NCBI GenBank assembly: GCA_031295385.1
Contig: JAUMOL010000013.1
Span: forward strand, 1-64,000
Length of the DNA: 64,000 nt
Direction of reading: 5' to 3'
DNA from: Collinsella sp.
GTDB lineage: Bacteria > Actinomycetota > Coriobacteriia > Coriobacteriales > Coriobacteriaceae
Shown: piece by piece, positions 16,429 to 25,681 of the stretch
Numbering within the stretch: position 1 is the stretch's first letter
Layout: the number at the start of each line of letters is the position of its first letter
Notes under the pieces: model-generated
The model's database searches: none
Told to the model about the DNA's origin: nothing
Seen by the model: only the letters and a program-made list of their open reading frames with translations
Program-made: the position numbers and the translations under genes

Positions 16429-17013
16429 ATGAAATTTGAAGATTTAAAACTCGTGCAAAAGTGGCGTGAATATGCCGGCCCAAAGGATGAGCGCCTGGAG
16501 GCTGAGAGCGCGAAGATCTACAAGATTGGTTTCGTGCTGCTTTCGTTTGGCATGTTGATGATCTTTTTCTACCAGTTTATAGCTCGACAGGTTGCGTGGG
16601 TTCACAGCGACGCCAGTGAAATGCCGCATGGCTTTGCAACGCCGTTCGAGGCAGCCATGTATTTGTGGCTCGTTCTCGTGATGTTGATTTGCGCAGGACT
16701 GCAAACGCGGAAGGGCTATGTCGATACCAATCGTTTTGGGCAAACCGAGTATCTTCCTGTTGGATATTTCCTGCTTCTCAGCGGTCTTAGCGGCGCCGCG
16801 TTCGCGCTTGTTATTGCCGCAATGCGCTGTATCGCTGAGGCGCAGATCGTGCCGCTCGAAAGCGTCTTTTGGTTGGCGAACCTGGCCACGGGCGTGTTCT
16901 GCGGCGCGACGATTTTCGCGGCCACGTTTGCTGTCCTGTGCGCAACGTTTTTCACGGCGAAAAGACGCCGTGCCAAGCTCGAGGCAGAACTCGACTCCAC
17001 TGACGATATCTAA
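16429..17013 (+). CDS. Four-TM membrane protein paired with XRE regulator
   Basis: A 194-residue protein with four hydrophobic spans (about 32-52, 74-94, 112-134, 150-175), a charged N-terminus (KLVQKWREYAGPKDER) and a basic C-terminal tail (TAKRRRAKLEAEL). It resembles small membrane proteins of the DUF6773/DUF3169 kind found after YozG-like regulators; I do not recognise a function. RBS TAGGAG, translated with the upstream HTH gene. Could be a sensor or an effector of the regulator. Confidence 0.8.
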   Translation: MKFEDLKLVQKWREYAGPKDERLEAESAKIYKIGFVLLSFGMLMIFFYQFIARQVAWVHSDASEMPHGFATPFEAAMYLWLVLVMLICAGLQTRKGYVDTNRFGQTEYLPVGYFLLLSGLSGAAFALVIAAMRCIAEAQIVPLESVFWLANLATGVFCGATIFAATFAVLCATFFTAKRRRAKLEAELDSTDDI

Positions 17014-17018
17014 TGCGT

Positions 17019-17054
17019 AATGGGCTGGCTCTGGGTATCCAGAACCAGCCCATT
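17019..17054. terminator. Bidirectional terminator-like hairpin
   Basis: AATGGGCTGG / CCAGCCCATT arms directly after the membrane protein stop and before the convergent surface-protein stop. Confidence 0.7.
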
Positions 17055-17102
17055 TGATGTTCGATGAGCCGAGTCGGCGTCTCTCGCAAAGGTAACTGAG
17101 AG

Positions 17103-20100
17103 CTAGTGAGGCTTATCAGAATTGACCTCATCGGCGGTGTCGTTTTCGAGCGCCGTGCGGCGGGCGCTGTAGGCGACAAGGCCGGCGCCGGCTGCGGCGA
17201 GTGCTGCTGCGGCTGCTGTCAGGGGGACGTTGCTGTCGCCCGTGCCCGCAAGCGCGCCCGCTTTTCCGGGGCGCTTGTTATTGCCGTGATCCTTGCCGCT
17301 GCCAGAGCCACTGCCGCTACCGGAGCTGCTTCCGCCGGAGCCACCTCCACTCGTGCCGCCATCGCCGTCGACCGTCATCGGGGCGTCGTGAAGTCCTGTC
17401 GTATCCGCGTTGTCGCATACGCCGACCTGAACTTCTGAGCGTTCGCATGCCGCATCGGACACGTGAAGCTCGTGCAGCACGGCACCCAGCGCTGAGTTTG
17501 CGCCCGGTCGAATTTCCTCGAGCGTTACGGGATCGAGTGCCACCAGGTCACGCGCCTTCGCATACAGCGTTACGCGTTTGCCCACTTCGTCGCTCCAGCT
17601 CTCGGGGATGGCGAAGCTCATGCGGAACTGTGCCGTGCAACCCGGTGCCAGCACGGCGTTGCCGTTGTCGGCAACCAGCGGGTGCGTCGCAAAACGTGTG
17701 CCCAGCGTCTCGACTGCGTACTTCACGTGTGCCATGTCGTTGGCCGAAGCGTCCTCGGCAAGCTCTGGATCGTAGATCGATGCCATGCGTGTGTTCGCTC
17801 CGAACCCGATGGATGCGCTGGAGAACGGCTGGCTGGAGCCCTCTCGGTACAGATCGATCGTGCCGGCGGTCAGCAAGGTGTTGCCGTCGTTTCGCACCGT
17901 GACCATGAAGGATTCGCCTGCTGCTCCAGGCACCACCGCGCCCGAGGTAGCGACTGCGCCCGTCGGAGTGGCACACGCCACCAAGGGCACTTCGATGCCG
18001 TGCAGCTCTGCCTCGCTCTTCTCCGCGCTCACAATGTGCGTGGCGAGCGCGGAGAGCATGCTCCCCGACGTCAAAAATGTCGTTATCTGATCGACGGGAT
18101 GGTCCAGCTCGCACATCACGAACGGCTCCGTGAACAGATCGCCTGCCAAGGTGCTGGCGAAGATGCGGAAGTGCTTGCCCATCACTGCTACCGGGTTGCC
18201 TTCTTCGTCGTAGGTTTGTCCCACCTTGCCATCGGTGTTCTCTACATAGAGCACGCACCTGCCGTTGTTGCTTACGCTAAACGATGCCGGGCCACAGCCT
18301 GCGGCACCCACGGGCTGCGTTGCAAATGCTGATGCGCCTCGCGTCCAAGTAATATGCTGCAGTTGCTCGTTGACGGTTGCCAAAAAGCCCGTGTGCTGCG
18401 GCCACGGCACCGCGTGGGGTACTGTGGCATCTGGCGACATAACGCCCCACCCCGCGATGGACTGGCCGATCACGGCGTACGATGCGCAGCCACAACCGCC
18501 TGCAGTCTCGTATGCAACGGGCACCACCATTTTGCCGTTGATATTCTCGGGCTCACCCAGCTCGATACTCGACGGTGCTTGCGGAAAGCGGAGAACTTGG
18601 CGGAACGTCAGGCTGTCGCCCAAATCATCTGACCACAGGGTAAAGCACTCGAGCGAGACCTCTGCCTCGCTGCCGAGCGCCTTTTCTGCGGTGGTTCCGC
18701 GGCGGTGGAGGTAGGCACCCGACAGGCGCCCGTCGACTAGCGTCTTGCCCACCGTAATGCGTGGGCACTGCAGGCAATGGTAGCCATCCTCTTGCAGGCG
18801 GCCGCGCGAGATACTGCGCCACGACGTGTGCGATATCACGCGAACTCCGCCGTTGCTTATGCGCAGGCGCACAACGGACAGTATGCCGGCTGTGCTTGCC
18901 GTATCGAAAAGGGTGTTGTCGCCGTCGGGGCGCTCGCCCGAAACCAGCAGCACGTAGGCGTCCTGGTTTTCTCTTCCGTCCGTATATTCCACTACGTCGA
19001 AGTCGTAATCGAATATGCCGTCGCGCTCCACGTCGCCCTCGCCAAAGCCAGGGGGGAAGTCCACGGGCATGGGGGCAGACCACGTGCCGTTTGCCTTTGT
19101 GTGCACCACCAGGCGCGAGCGGCCATTGTCGTCGTAGCGCACCGAGGCGATACGGAACAGGCATTCTACGCCGGCGATCATTGCCAGCTTCATGTGAGCT
19201 TCGCTGAGCACGCCAGTAAACAGCACGTTGTCGCTCGAGGGCTTGATGCCGCCACGCTCGTCCTCCGATACACCAGCAGAATCGGCGTTCGGGTCGGCAA
19301 CGGTGTTCGTTGCCTGACCGATGTAGGTGTACTCATACATCGGCGCGGCGTTTTCGTCGTTCTCTATCAGTGCATGGGCGAAATGCTCGATCTGTCCCGT
19401 GTCGTCGCTTTCTGCATCCGCCTCGAGCTCAATGCGCGTGACCGCTTGATCCCAATCGCGCACGACAGGCGCGGCGTTTACGGCAGTGGCCTTAACCTCG
19501 GCGCGTGCGAGCAGTTCGGCGTTGGTGACGATGGTGGCCGATGCGATAAATTGCGGCACGCCGCCCGCCTCAATGTTGCCGGCCGAGCCGAAGCAGGCAT
19601 CCAGCGTATAAGGCGTATCTCCACCCAATGCGAGCTCAGAGCGCTGGAGCACATACTGGTCGCCATTGTTCACCGACATATTCCACGAATCGATGAGTGT
19701 GGGCCACGACCCCGACCAAGCCTTGGTGGTCCACTTGAACATTACGAACTGGAGTATCACATCGACATCGACGTCTGCACCTACGCGCAGTCGCGGAAGC
19801 TGGTGTCCATCTGCCTTCTCGTACCCAATGAACAGCGTGAGGGATGCGGCGCCGCGCACGGCAGACGAAGCGACGCCTGCAACGCCGGCGCCAAAGGTGA
19901 CGGCAAGCCCGATCTGGATGGTGAACGAGCCCGACGTGTTTGAATAGTCGAGCGAAATGTTTTTAAAAAACGCCGCGCCGCTGCCGTGCGTGTGGGCACC
20001 CACGGCGAGCGCCAGTTTTGCCAGCACCCAGGGGTTGACGTTTAGGAAAAATGGCACCGGTCCTAGCGTAAACTGCTCGGTCCAATTGAGGTCGGTTCTT

Positions 20101-21470
20101 ACCTGGAAGAGGGCCTTAATATTGCCGTATGCGGGGTCGTTGTTGTTACCCCAGGTTTTGCCCACCCAATCGTAGGCGAGCGAGCCGTACAGCTGTGTGG
20201 CGATATCCATCGTGAACAGCGGCGTGCAATGGTGGCGAAGGAGCTTGGTGTTTCTTGGATCGGTGCCCGAACCGGCACTCATCCTCTTGTACTGATTCCA
20301 CTTCCCCTCCATCTCGTCGAGGTAGCGGTTTGCCTGCTTGGCGCCCGACTCGCGCGGCGATTTCTTCCAGTATTCCGGATCAGGGTTGCCCGAATCGTTC
20401 ATATAGCTAGCTGGTTTGTACCCTCCGCCAAACAGCACGTATCCAGCAAACGAGAAATCGAACAGAATGGGAAATGTGGGCATCCAGCACGTGAACTTAT
20501 TGCCGCCGATACCGGGAAACGCCGCGGGGAAATCAAACGGAGTGATCTCTTGGTCCATGGTGGTGGGAATGATGGTGGTCGAGCCCGATTCCGCCTTTGC
20601 GGCCGGCGCGGTGACAACGGCCATAGGGGATGAGAGCGTGTAGGTTTTGCCCTGGTAGTCGAGCATAAAGCGCAGCTTGCACCCTTCCTCCAGAAGGCCC
20701 GAAGCTGCATCGAGGAACGTGTCTTCAAGCGTGAACGTCGCCAGATTATCCGCGCCCGATGCGCTGGCCTTGATCTGGCCGATCTGCGTGACGGTTTCGG
20801 TTGAGCTGCCCGCAGCGGGCATCACTTTATTGATATGCAACGTTGCCTGCCCGCCCTGCGGCAGATGAGCCTGCACGGTAAAAGCGTGCGTGTCGGGCTG
20901 GTCGTTTGCTGCTTCGTCCGCTGGCATTGCCATAAACGTGGCGTCGGCGTACTGGATGTCCCATTCGTCGAACGTGAGCTGTCGAAAGTACGGCTCGCCA
21001 TCGGAGAGCGGACGTGTGGGTGCGGTAATAGCGGTGCCGCCCTGGATACGCGCAAGGGGAATCTCGACATCGCGGTAGCCTGCCATGCTAATGGAGATGC
21101 CGCCGTTAAAGTCGTACGCGTCGAGAAGCGTTGCCTCGTCCACGTAGCCTTCTGAAAGAGGGGCGACCTCAAAGATGGCCGTGCCTTCGTCATCGGTCGT
21201 GGCGGTGAGCTGCTTGCCTGCGGCATAGCGCGATATGAGCGTGACCTGGGCACCCGTGATGGGCGTATTCTTGTTGGCGACGTCGACCACGACCACACCA
21301 AACATGGTGCGCGAGAGCACCAAGACCTTGAAGGGATCATCTTCGTCGGCGTATGCCTCGGCGGGGGCGAACGGCAATATGAAGGCGTTTGCGCTTCCCG
21401 GCACGCGCGGCAACATAATGCTCGCCAGCGAGGACGCTCCGGCAACAAGTAACGAACGGCGATCAAGCAT
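17103..21470 (-). CDS. Large sortase-anchored surface protein
   Basis: About 1455 residues. A twin-arginine-like signal opens it (MLDRRSLLVAGASSLAS..., start 21470, GGGAG six bases upstream; a Met at 21527 is possible). A carboxypeptidase-regulatory-like beta domain follows at about 50-150 (GVVVVDVANKNTPITGAQV), then a very long extracellular region without a domain I can name, and late CARDB-like repeats (FMVTVRNDGNTLLTAGTIDLY). The end has a Gly/Ser linker, a non-canonical sortase motif LAGTG, a hydrophobic span and an RR tail, so it is cell-wall anchored. Probably an adhesin or host-facing surface structure. Confidence 0.85.
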   Translation of the reverse strand: MLDRRSLLVAGASSLASIMLPRVPGSANAFILPFAPAEAYADEDDPFKVLVLSRTMFGVVVVDVANKNTPITGAQVTLISRYAAGKQLTATTDDEGTAIFEVAPLSEGYVDEATLLDAYDFNGGISISMAGYRDVEIPLARIQGGTAITAPTRPLSDGEPYFRQLTFDEWDIQYADATFMAMPADEAANDQPDTHAFTVQAHLPQGGQATLHINKVMPAAGSSTETVTQIGQIKASASGADNLATFTLEDTFLDAASGLLEEGCKLRFMLDYQGKTYTLSSPMAVVTAPAAKAESGSTTIIPTTMDQEITPFDFPAAFPGIGGNKFTCWMPTFPILFDFSFAGYVLFGGGYKPASYMNDSGNPDPEYWKKSPRESGAKQANRYLDEMEGKWNQYKRMSAGSGTDPRNTKLLRHHCTPLFTMDIATQLYGSLAYDWVGKTWGNNNDPAYGNIKALFQVRTDLNWTEQFTLGPVPFFLNVNPWVLAKLALAVGAHTHGSGAAFFKNISLDYSNTSGSFTIQIGLAVTFGAGVAGVASSAVRGAASLTLFIGYEKADGHQLPRLRVGADVDVDVILQFVMFKWTTKAWSGSWPTLIDSWNMSVNNGDQYVLQRSELALGGDTPYTLDACFGSAGNIEAGGVPQFIASATIVTNAELLARAEVKATAVNAAPVVRDWDQAVTRIELEADAESDDTGQIEHFAHALIENDENAAPMYEYTYIGQATNTVADPNADSAGVSEDERGGIKPSSDNVLFTGVLSEAHMKLAMIAGVECLFRIASVRYDDNGRSRLVVHTKANGTWSAPMPVDFPPGFGEGDVERDGIFDYDFDVVEYTDGRENQDAYVLLVSGERPDGDNTLFDTASTAGILSVVRLRISNGGVRVISHTSWRSISRGRLQEDGYHCLQCPRITVGKTLVDGRLSGAYLHRRGTTAEKALGSEAEVSLECFTLWSDDLGDSLTFRQVLRFPQAPSSIELGEPENINGKMVVPVAYETAGGCGCASYAVIGQSIAGWGVMSPDATVPHAVPWPQHTGFLATVNEQLQHITWTRGASAFATQPVGAAGCGPASFSVSNNGRCVLYVENTDGKVGQTYDEEGNPVAVMGKHFRIFASTLAGDLFTEPFVMCELDHPVDQITTFLTSGSMLSALATHIVSAEKSEAELHGIEVPLVACATPTGAVATSGAVVPGAAGESFMVTVRNDGNTLLTAGTIDLYREGSSQPFSSASIGFGANTRMASIYDPELAEDASANDMAHVKYAVETLGTRFATHPLVADNGNAVLAPGCTAQFRMSFAIPESWSDEVGKRVTLYAKARDLVALDPVTLEEIRPGANSALGAVLHELHVSDAACERSEVQVGVCDNADTTGLHDAPMTVDGDGGTSGGGSGGSSSGSGSGSGSGKDHGNNKRPGKAGALAGTGDSNVPLTAAAAALAAAGAGLVAYSARRTALENDTADEVNSDKPH

Positions 21471-21626
21471 CTTTGGCTCCCATCCCGCAGGTATCGGTGG
21501 AAATAATCCAATTTTGCGAGAAGGCATCCTGTCACGGTAGTGCCGTCCGAGGGCCAAAATGTCCAATTTGAGCGAGCGAAGCGCCGGGGCTCCGGGGCGC
21601 ACGTGCCGCGCTAGGCAGTCTGGCCG

Positions 21627-22630
21627 CTAACGCAGCATATGCGCGACCAGTTCGGTGCGCGTGCCGATGCCAAGCTTTGCATACACGTTGGACAGTCGAT
21701 TTTTAACGGTGCCCGGCGATACTCCCATGTGGCGTGCGATTTCGGCGTTGGTCCATCCACGGCAGGCGAGCATGGCCATGGTGAATTCCGTGGTCGTTAG
21801 ATCGTCGGCCACGTCCTCGCCCGAATCGGGGTTGTGGATGCGCCGCCAGCCGTAGCTGAATCGATACGCAATCTCGATGATGCGTGCGAAGTCGTCAGGG
21901 TATTGCGTTTTAGACACGCCTCGATAAGCCCCTGCAAAAGGCCGTGGTGCTCGCCAATGAGTTCGATAAGGCCGTCGGGACGCGCAACGTCCCAAGCGGC
22001 TCCGAAGTGTGCCTTTGCGGCGTCGATGTCCTTGAGGCTCATGCAGGCCATGGAAGCCGACAGGTGCAAGAACAGCTCCGAGATGGGATAACTTCCCTGT
22101 TTCATGATCAGGGCGTTTTCCGCCATGCCCAGACTGCGGCCATATTCGCCGCGCAGGTACAGGGCATGCGCCATCACGTAGCTGGCGAACAGGCGCAGGC
22201 CTTCGGGCAGATGCGCCGCAAGCGGATAAAACTCTTCGGCGGAATACGGGGAAGGCAAGTGCAGCAGGACGCTCGCGGCCGAGGCGAACAGGATATGCGT
22301 GGCGTGGACGGCGGGCGATTCCTCGTCAGTTGGTGTATCGAGGATGCCAGCAAGGCAACGGCGGGCATCGGCGATACGGTTGAGCGACAGACTGGCGTAT
22401 CCGCAGATAAGGCATGCGGAATAGCGCAGTGCGGGGTCGGTGGCGTCAAGATAGGGGCGCGCCGTCTTGGCAGCGAGGGTGGCCTGTCCGCGAAAGTACA
22501 GCGCTTCTGCCGTGGCAATGGCGCGCGAATCGGGGTCGGAAATGCCTGCAACCGCAGCGTCAATCTGCCCCGGCACAAAGGCAGTGCACATCAACGGCAT
22601 GGGAATGCGCGGGTAGCCATCGCAGTCCAT
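21627..22630 (-). pseudogene. LuxR-type regulator interrupted by a frameshift
   Basis: Two overlapping frames make one regulator. The N-terminal frame (22630 down to ~21911) is a helical TPR-like region of about 240 residues (SRAIATAEALYFRGQATLAAK...). The C-terminal frame ends with a clear LuxR HTH: LTTTEFTMAMLACRGWTNAE, VSPGTVKNRLSNVYAKLGI. The break is at an AAAA tract (TTTT at 21908-21911 on the plus strand): one more A would join EACLK to TQYPDDFARIIEIAYRF. It could be a real mutation, a slippery site for ribosomal frameshifting, or a sequencing error. It lies next to the surface protein and may regulate it. Confidence 0.75.
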
Positions 22631-22697
22631 CTTCCATCTCCCATCAGGTGGCAACAATGCAGCAATTGTACTCCTGTTGCTCGGGACCCCTTTCGTT

Positions 22698-23849
22698 TTA
22701 CTGTTCGGTTGACGCTGCGGATCGTTTTGGAAGGTTTACGAGCATGGTAGTCCCGTTCTCGAAACTTGTTTCGACCTCTACTGTGCCACCGTGAAGCGCT
22801 GCAATCTCCCAAACGAGCGCTAGTCCGAGCCCTGCGCCGCCATATGCTCTGCTGCGGGATTTGTCTAGACGAAAGAACGGCTGGAAGATGCTCTCTCGGT
22901 ACTGCTTGGGTATTCCCGGGCCCTCATCTTTGACTCGCAGGATCACGTGGCTGTCGTTGTCGCAGATGGAGACGTTGACAGTCGAGCCGGAGCGGCTGTA
23001 ACGGATGGCGTTTTCGACCAGATTAAACACCAGCCGGTAGAGGAGCGTATCACTTCCGATTACTAAAGCGTCTCCAGCACAATTGAGGGCTATGCCCTTA
23101 TTTTCGGCAAGTGGCGCAAGGTCGGTGAGGACCTCTTCGGACAGGGGGCCGAGTTCAACATCGTCCTCGCAAGGAACGCTGCGGAGCTCACTCATCTCAA
23201 GCAATACCTTGGTCATTCGAGACATGCGCTCGGTTTGTTCTTGTAGCAGGCCGAGCAGCTCGGCTGTTTCGGATTGCAGACCGGAGTGCTCGGAGATGAA
23301 TAGTTCAATCTGTGCTTGCATAAGGGCGAGCGGGGTGCGCAGCTCGTGTGCGGCGTTGCCGGTAAACTGACGCTGTGCAGAGAACCCTTCGCCAAGACGG
23401 GCGATCATGTCGTTGAAAGAGGCGCTGCATTGTTGTAGCTCGGTGGGCACATCTTCACTGAGTCTGATTTCGCTTAGGTTGTCAGGCTGCACACGCTCAA
23501 CCTGGGCTGCAAAATCCCGTAGCGGTTTGAGTGCACGGCCGCTCACAAAGTATGCCAGCACGCCGCCAAGGAGTGTGACTCCAGCCGTGATGCACCAGGT
23601 TGTCGTGCCAAAAGACTCTTGTGCGTCGTTTACGACGATCGTGACCTTGTCATCGGGGGTCGCTTTCGTTGGGTCGAACGCCTGGGGCGAATTTTCGCCG
23701 GTTGCGTTAAAAGCCGAGATGTTGCTGCCGATGGCATCCATGTAGCGCATGCCCGTATAGCCGACCAGGCAGTTCGTCAGCACGCATGCCGCACACGTGA
23801 GCAGTGCCGTCATAATCGTTATACGCCATTGCAGCGAAAGCCCTTTCAT
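22698..23849 (-). CDS. Sensor histidine kinase of a two-component pair
   Basis: A 383-residue kinase. TM1 is about 11-33, a short periplasmic loop of about 35 residues follows, TM2 is about 80-105, then a HAMP, H-box NAAHELRTPLALMQ, N-box FNLVENAIRYSR and G-boxes DEGPGIPK and GGAGLGLALVW. The start ATG overlaps the regulator stop (ATGA). The ring-like extracytoplasmic loop is short, suggesting membrane or redox sensing rather than a large ligand. Located divergent from the CXXC / 4Fe-4S / TlpA operon, the probable target. Confidence 0.92.
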   Translation of the reverse strand: MKGLSLQWRITIMTALLTCAACVLTNCLVGYTGMRYMDAIGSNISAFNATGENSPQAFDPTKATPDDKVTIVVNDAQESFGTTTWCITAGVTLLGGVLAYFVSGRALKPLRDFAAQVERVQPDNLSEIRLSEDVPTELQQCSASFNDMIARLGEGFSAQRQFTGNAAHELRTPLALMQAQIELFISEHSGLQSETAELLGLLQEQTERMSRMTKVLLEMSELRSVPCEDDVELGPLSEEVLTDLAPLAENKGIALNCAGDALVIGSDTLLYRLVFNLVENAIRYSRSGSTVNVSICDNDSHVILRVKDEGPGIPKQYRESIFQPFFRLDKSRSRAYGGAGLGLALVWEIAALHGGTVEVETSFENGTTMLVNLPKRSAASTEQ

Positions 23850-24520
23850 TCGCTATCCTCCATAACGTAGCCCTCTCCAATCCGATTGCGAATCGGGTCG
23901 TATCCCAAAGCGCTGCGTAGCTTTTTGCGGAGCGACGAGATATGAACGCGGGTTGCGTTGCTAAAGCTGTTCACGCTGCTATCCCAAACGTGTTCGATAA
24001 GCTCCTCTTGACTTACCGGACGCCCCTGATTAAGCATCAGGTATTCCAAGATTCCCGTTTCCTTGCGCGTAAGAGATAAGGCCTCGCTGTCCACGGAAGC
24101 GATGCGCGCCTTGGTGTCAAAGCGGAGCTTTCCACAGGTTAATACTATGCCGCTTTGTGCGAAGCGTCTGAGGGTGAGGCTGCGGATCCTTGCCGCAAGT
24201 TCGTCCAGATGAAACGGCTTGGTGAGGTAATCGTTGGCGCCGGCATCGAGTCCGGCGACTTTATCGGATACTTCGCCACGCGCGGACAGAATCAGTACCT
24301 TAGTCTCGCAGTCAGTTTTCCTAAGTTCCCTGAGTACGGTCATGCCGTCGATACGGGGAAGGTTGAGGTCGAGTACCACGAGGTCAAAGACTTCGACGCC
24401 CAGCAGGTCGAGCGCCTCCTGCCCGTCGTGGCAGCAGTCGACGCTGTACGCCAAGTTTCGCAAGCTGCGCGCGATTGCGTCACACAGCGCCTGCTCGTCC
24501 TCGACGATCAAAATACGCAT
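23846..24520 (-). CDS. OmpR-family response regulator
   Basis: A 224-residue response regulator: MRILIVEDEQALCDAIARS, acceptor Asp in LVVLDLNLPRIDG, conserved Lys in YLTKPFHLDEL, winged helix with SLTRKETGILEYL and a basic HVWDSSVNSFSNATRVH recognition region. Start at 24520 rather than 24538 because the receiver begins with MRILIV. Precedes its kinase with an ATGA overlap. It probably activates the redox operon that starts 91 bases away on the other strand. Confidence 0.93.
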   Translation of the reverse strand: MRILIVEDEQALCDAIARSLRNLAYSVDCCHDGQEALDLLGVEVFDLVVLDLNLPRIDGMTVLRELRKTDCETKVLILSARGEVSDKVAGLDAGANDYLTKPFHLDELAARIRSLTLRRFAQSGIVLTCGKLRFDTKARIASVDSEALSLTRKETGILEYLMLNQGRPVSQEELIEHVWDSSVNSFSNATRVHISSLRKKLRSALGYDPIRNRIGEGYVMEDSE

Positions 24521-24610
24521 AACAGTCTCCTTGCACATTTCAAATCGCGCTTAACACGGATTTTATAGCCGATATGGTCCAATGGTCGCGTAACGAAAGG
24601 AGTGGTCAGG

Positions 24611-24757
24611 TTGTTCAAAGCGGTAAAACCCGTGGTACAGGTCGCTTTGTTGATCGTCGGAATTGCCATGGTGTGCTTTGGCGTTATGCGTGGCGAGGCA
24701 GATGCCGTGCTGGCCAAAGCGATTAGGCTGTGCTTGGAGTGTATCGGAATTGGATAA
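24611..24757 (+). CDS. Small CXXC membrane protein, CD1871A-like
   Basis: A 48-residue protein from a TTG start at 24611 with AAAGGAG just upstream; sequence LFKAVKPVVQVALLIVGIAM, then VMRGEADAVLAKAIRLC and the end LECIGIG. One TM helix and a terminal CXXC-type pair (C-L-E-C) match the CD1871A family that typically precedes a 4Fe-4S protein and a TlpA-type lipoprotein, as here. Overlaps the next gene's start by 8 bases. Likely a redox or electron-transfer membrane partner. Confidence 0.75.
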   Translation: MFKAVKPVVQVALLIVGIAMVCFGVMRGEADAVLAKAIRLCLECIGIG

Positions 24758-25652
24758 AAGAGAAAACACTGCGTCGCATGTTTTGGCTCGATTTCGCGGA
24801 TTCATTCAGGCGGCGGCGACGCTCGTCACCAACATTCACCTGCCAAACTTTGCCAAAGGCGGCATCTATCAGGGCGCGGGAAAAACAGTCTGCGTACCTG
24901 GACTTAATTGCTATTCGTGCCCCGCGGCATCGGGTGCGTGCCCCATCGGGTCGTTCCAGTCGGTGGTAGGTTCATCCAAGTTTAACTTTTCTTACTATGT
25001 TACCGGTACGCTCATTTTGCTCGGCGTGCTGCTGGGACGCTTTGTATGCGGCTTTCTGTGCCCGTTTGGCTGGCTGCAGGAGCTGCTTCATAAGATTCCC
25101 GGCAAAAAGCTTTCGACAAAAAAGCTCAAGCCGCTCACGTACATCAAGTACGTCGTGTTGCTGTTTGCCGTGGTGCTGCTACCCGTCTTGGTGGTTAACG
25201 ACGTGGGCATGGGCGACCCGTTCTTTTGTAAGTACATCTGTCCGCAGGGTGTGCTCGAGGGCGCCATTCCGCTGGCCATTGCCAATGCCGGCATTCGATC
25301 TGCGTTGGGACAGCTCTTTACTTGGAAACTTGTCGTTCTCATTGCCGTGGTAGTGCTGAGCGTTTTGCTCTATCGCCCCTTCTGCAAATGGATTTGCCCG
25401 CTCGGCGCATTCTATGCGCTCATGAATAAGGTGTCCTTGTTGGGGATTCAGGTCGACGCGTGCAAATGCATCTCGTGCGGCAAGTGTTCAAGGGTTTGTC
25501 AGATGGACGTTGATGTGGTCCGCGCGCCCAATCATGCCGAATGTATCCGGTGCGGAAAGTGCATTGGGGCCTGCCCCGTCGATGCCATCAGCTATCGCTA
25601 TGGCCTGGATGTGTCGGCGGAAAAGCTTCCCTTGACTGCCGATAAAAAGTAA
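24750..25652 (+). CDS. NapH-like 4Fe-4S membrane protein
   Basis: About 300 residues. Start inferred as TTG at 24750 (DKRENTASHVLARFRG...), overlapping the CXXC gene. It has C-x2-C-type motifs in the soluble N-terminal part (NCYSCPAASGACPIG), four or five TM spans, repeated CPFG and CPLG turns (CGFLCPFGWLQ, CKWICPLGAFY) typical of NapH/CcoG membrane ferredoxins, and two C-terminal 4Fe-4S clusters (CISCGKCSRVC, CIRCGKCIGACPVDA). Probably transfers electrons across or along the membrane to the TlpA-like lipoprotein encoded next. Confidence 0.85.
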   Translation: MDKRENTASHVLARFRGFIQAAATLVTNIHLPNFAKGGIYQGAGKTVCVPGLNCYSCPAASGACPIGSFQSVVGSSKFNFSYYVTGTLILLGVLLGRFVCGFLCPFGWLQELLHKIPGKKLSTKKLKPLTYIKYVVLLFAVVLLPVLVVNDVGMGDPFFCKYICPQGVLEGAIPLAIANAGIRSALGQLFTWKLVVLIAVVVLSVLLYRPFCKWICPLGAFYALMNKVSLLGIQVDACKCISCGKCSRVCQMDVDVVRAPNHAECIRCGKCIGACPVDAISYRYGLDVSAEKLPLTADKK

Positions 25653-25681
25653 ACAAGCTTCGACAAAACGGAGGAATGACT

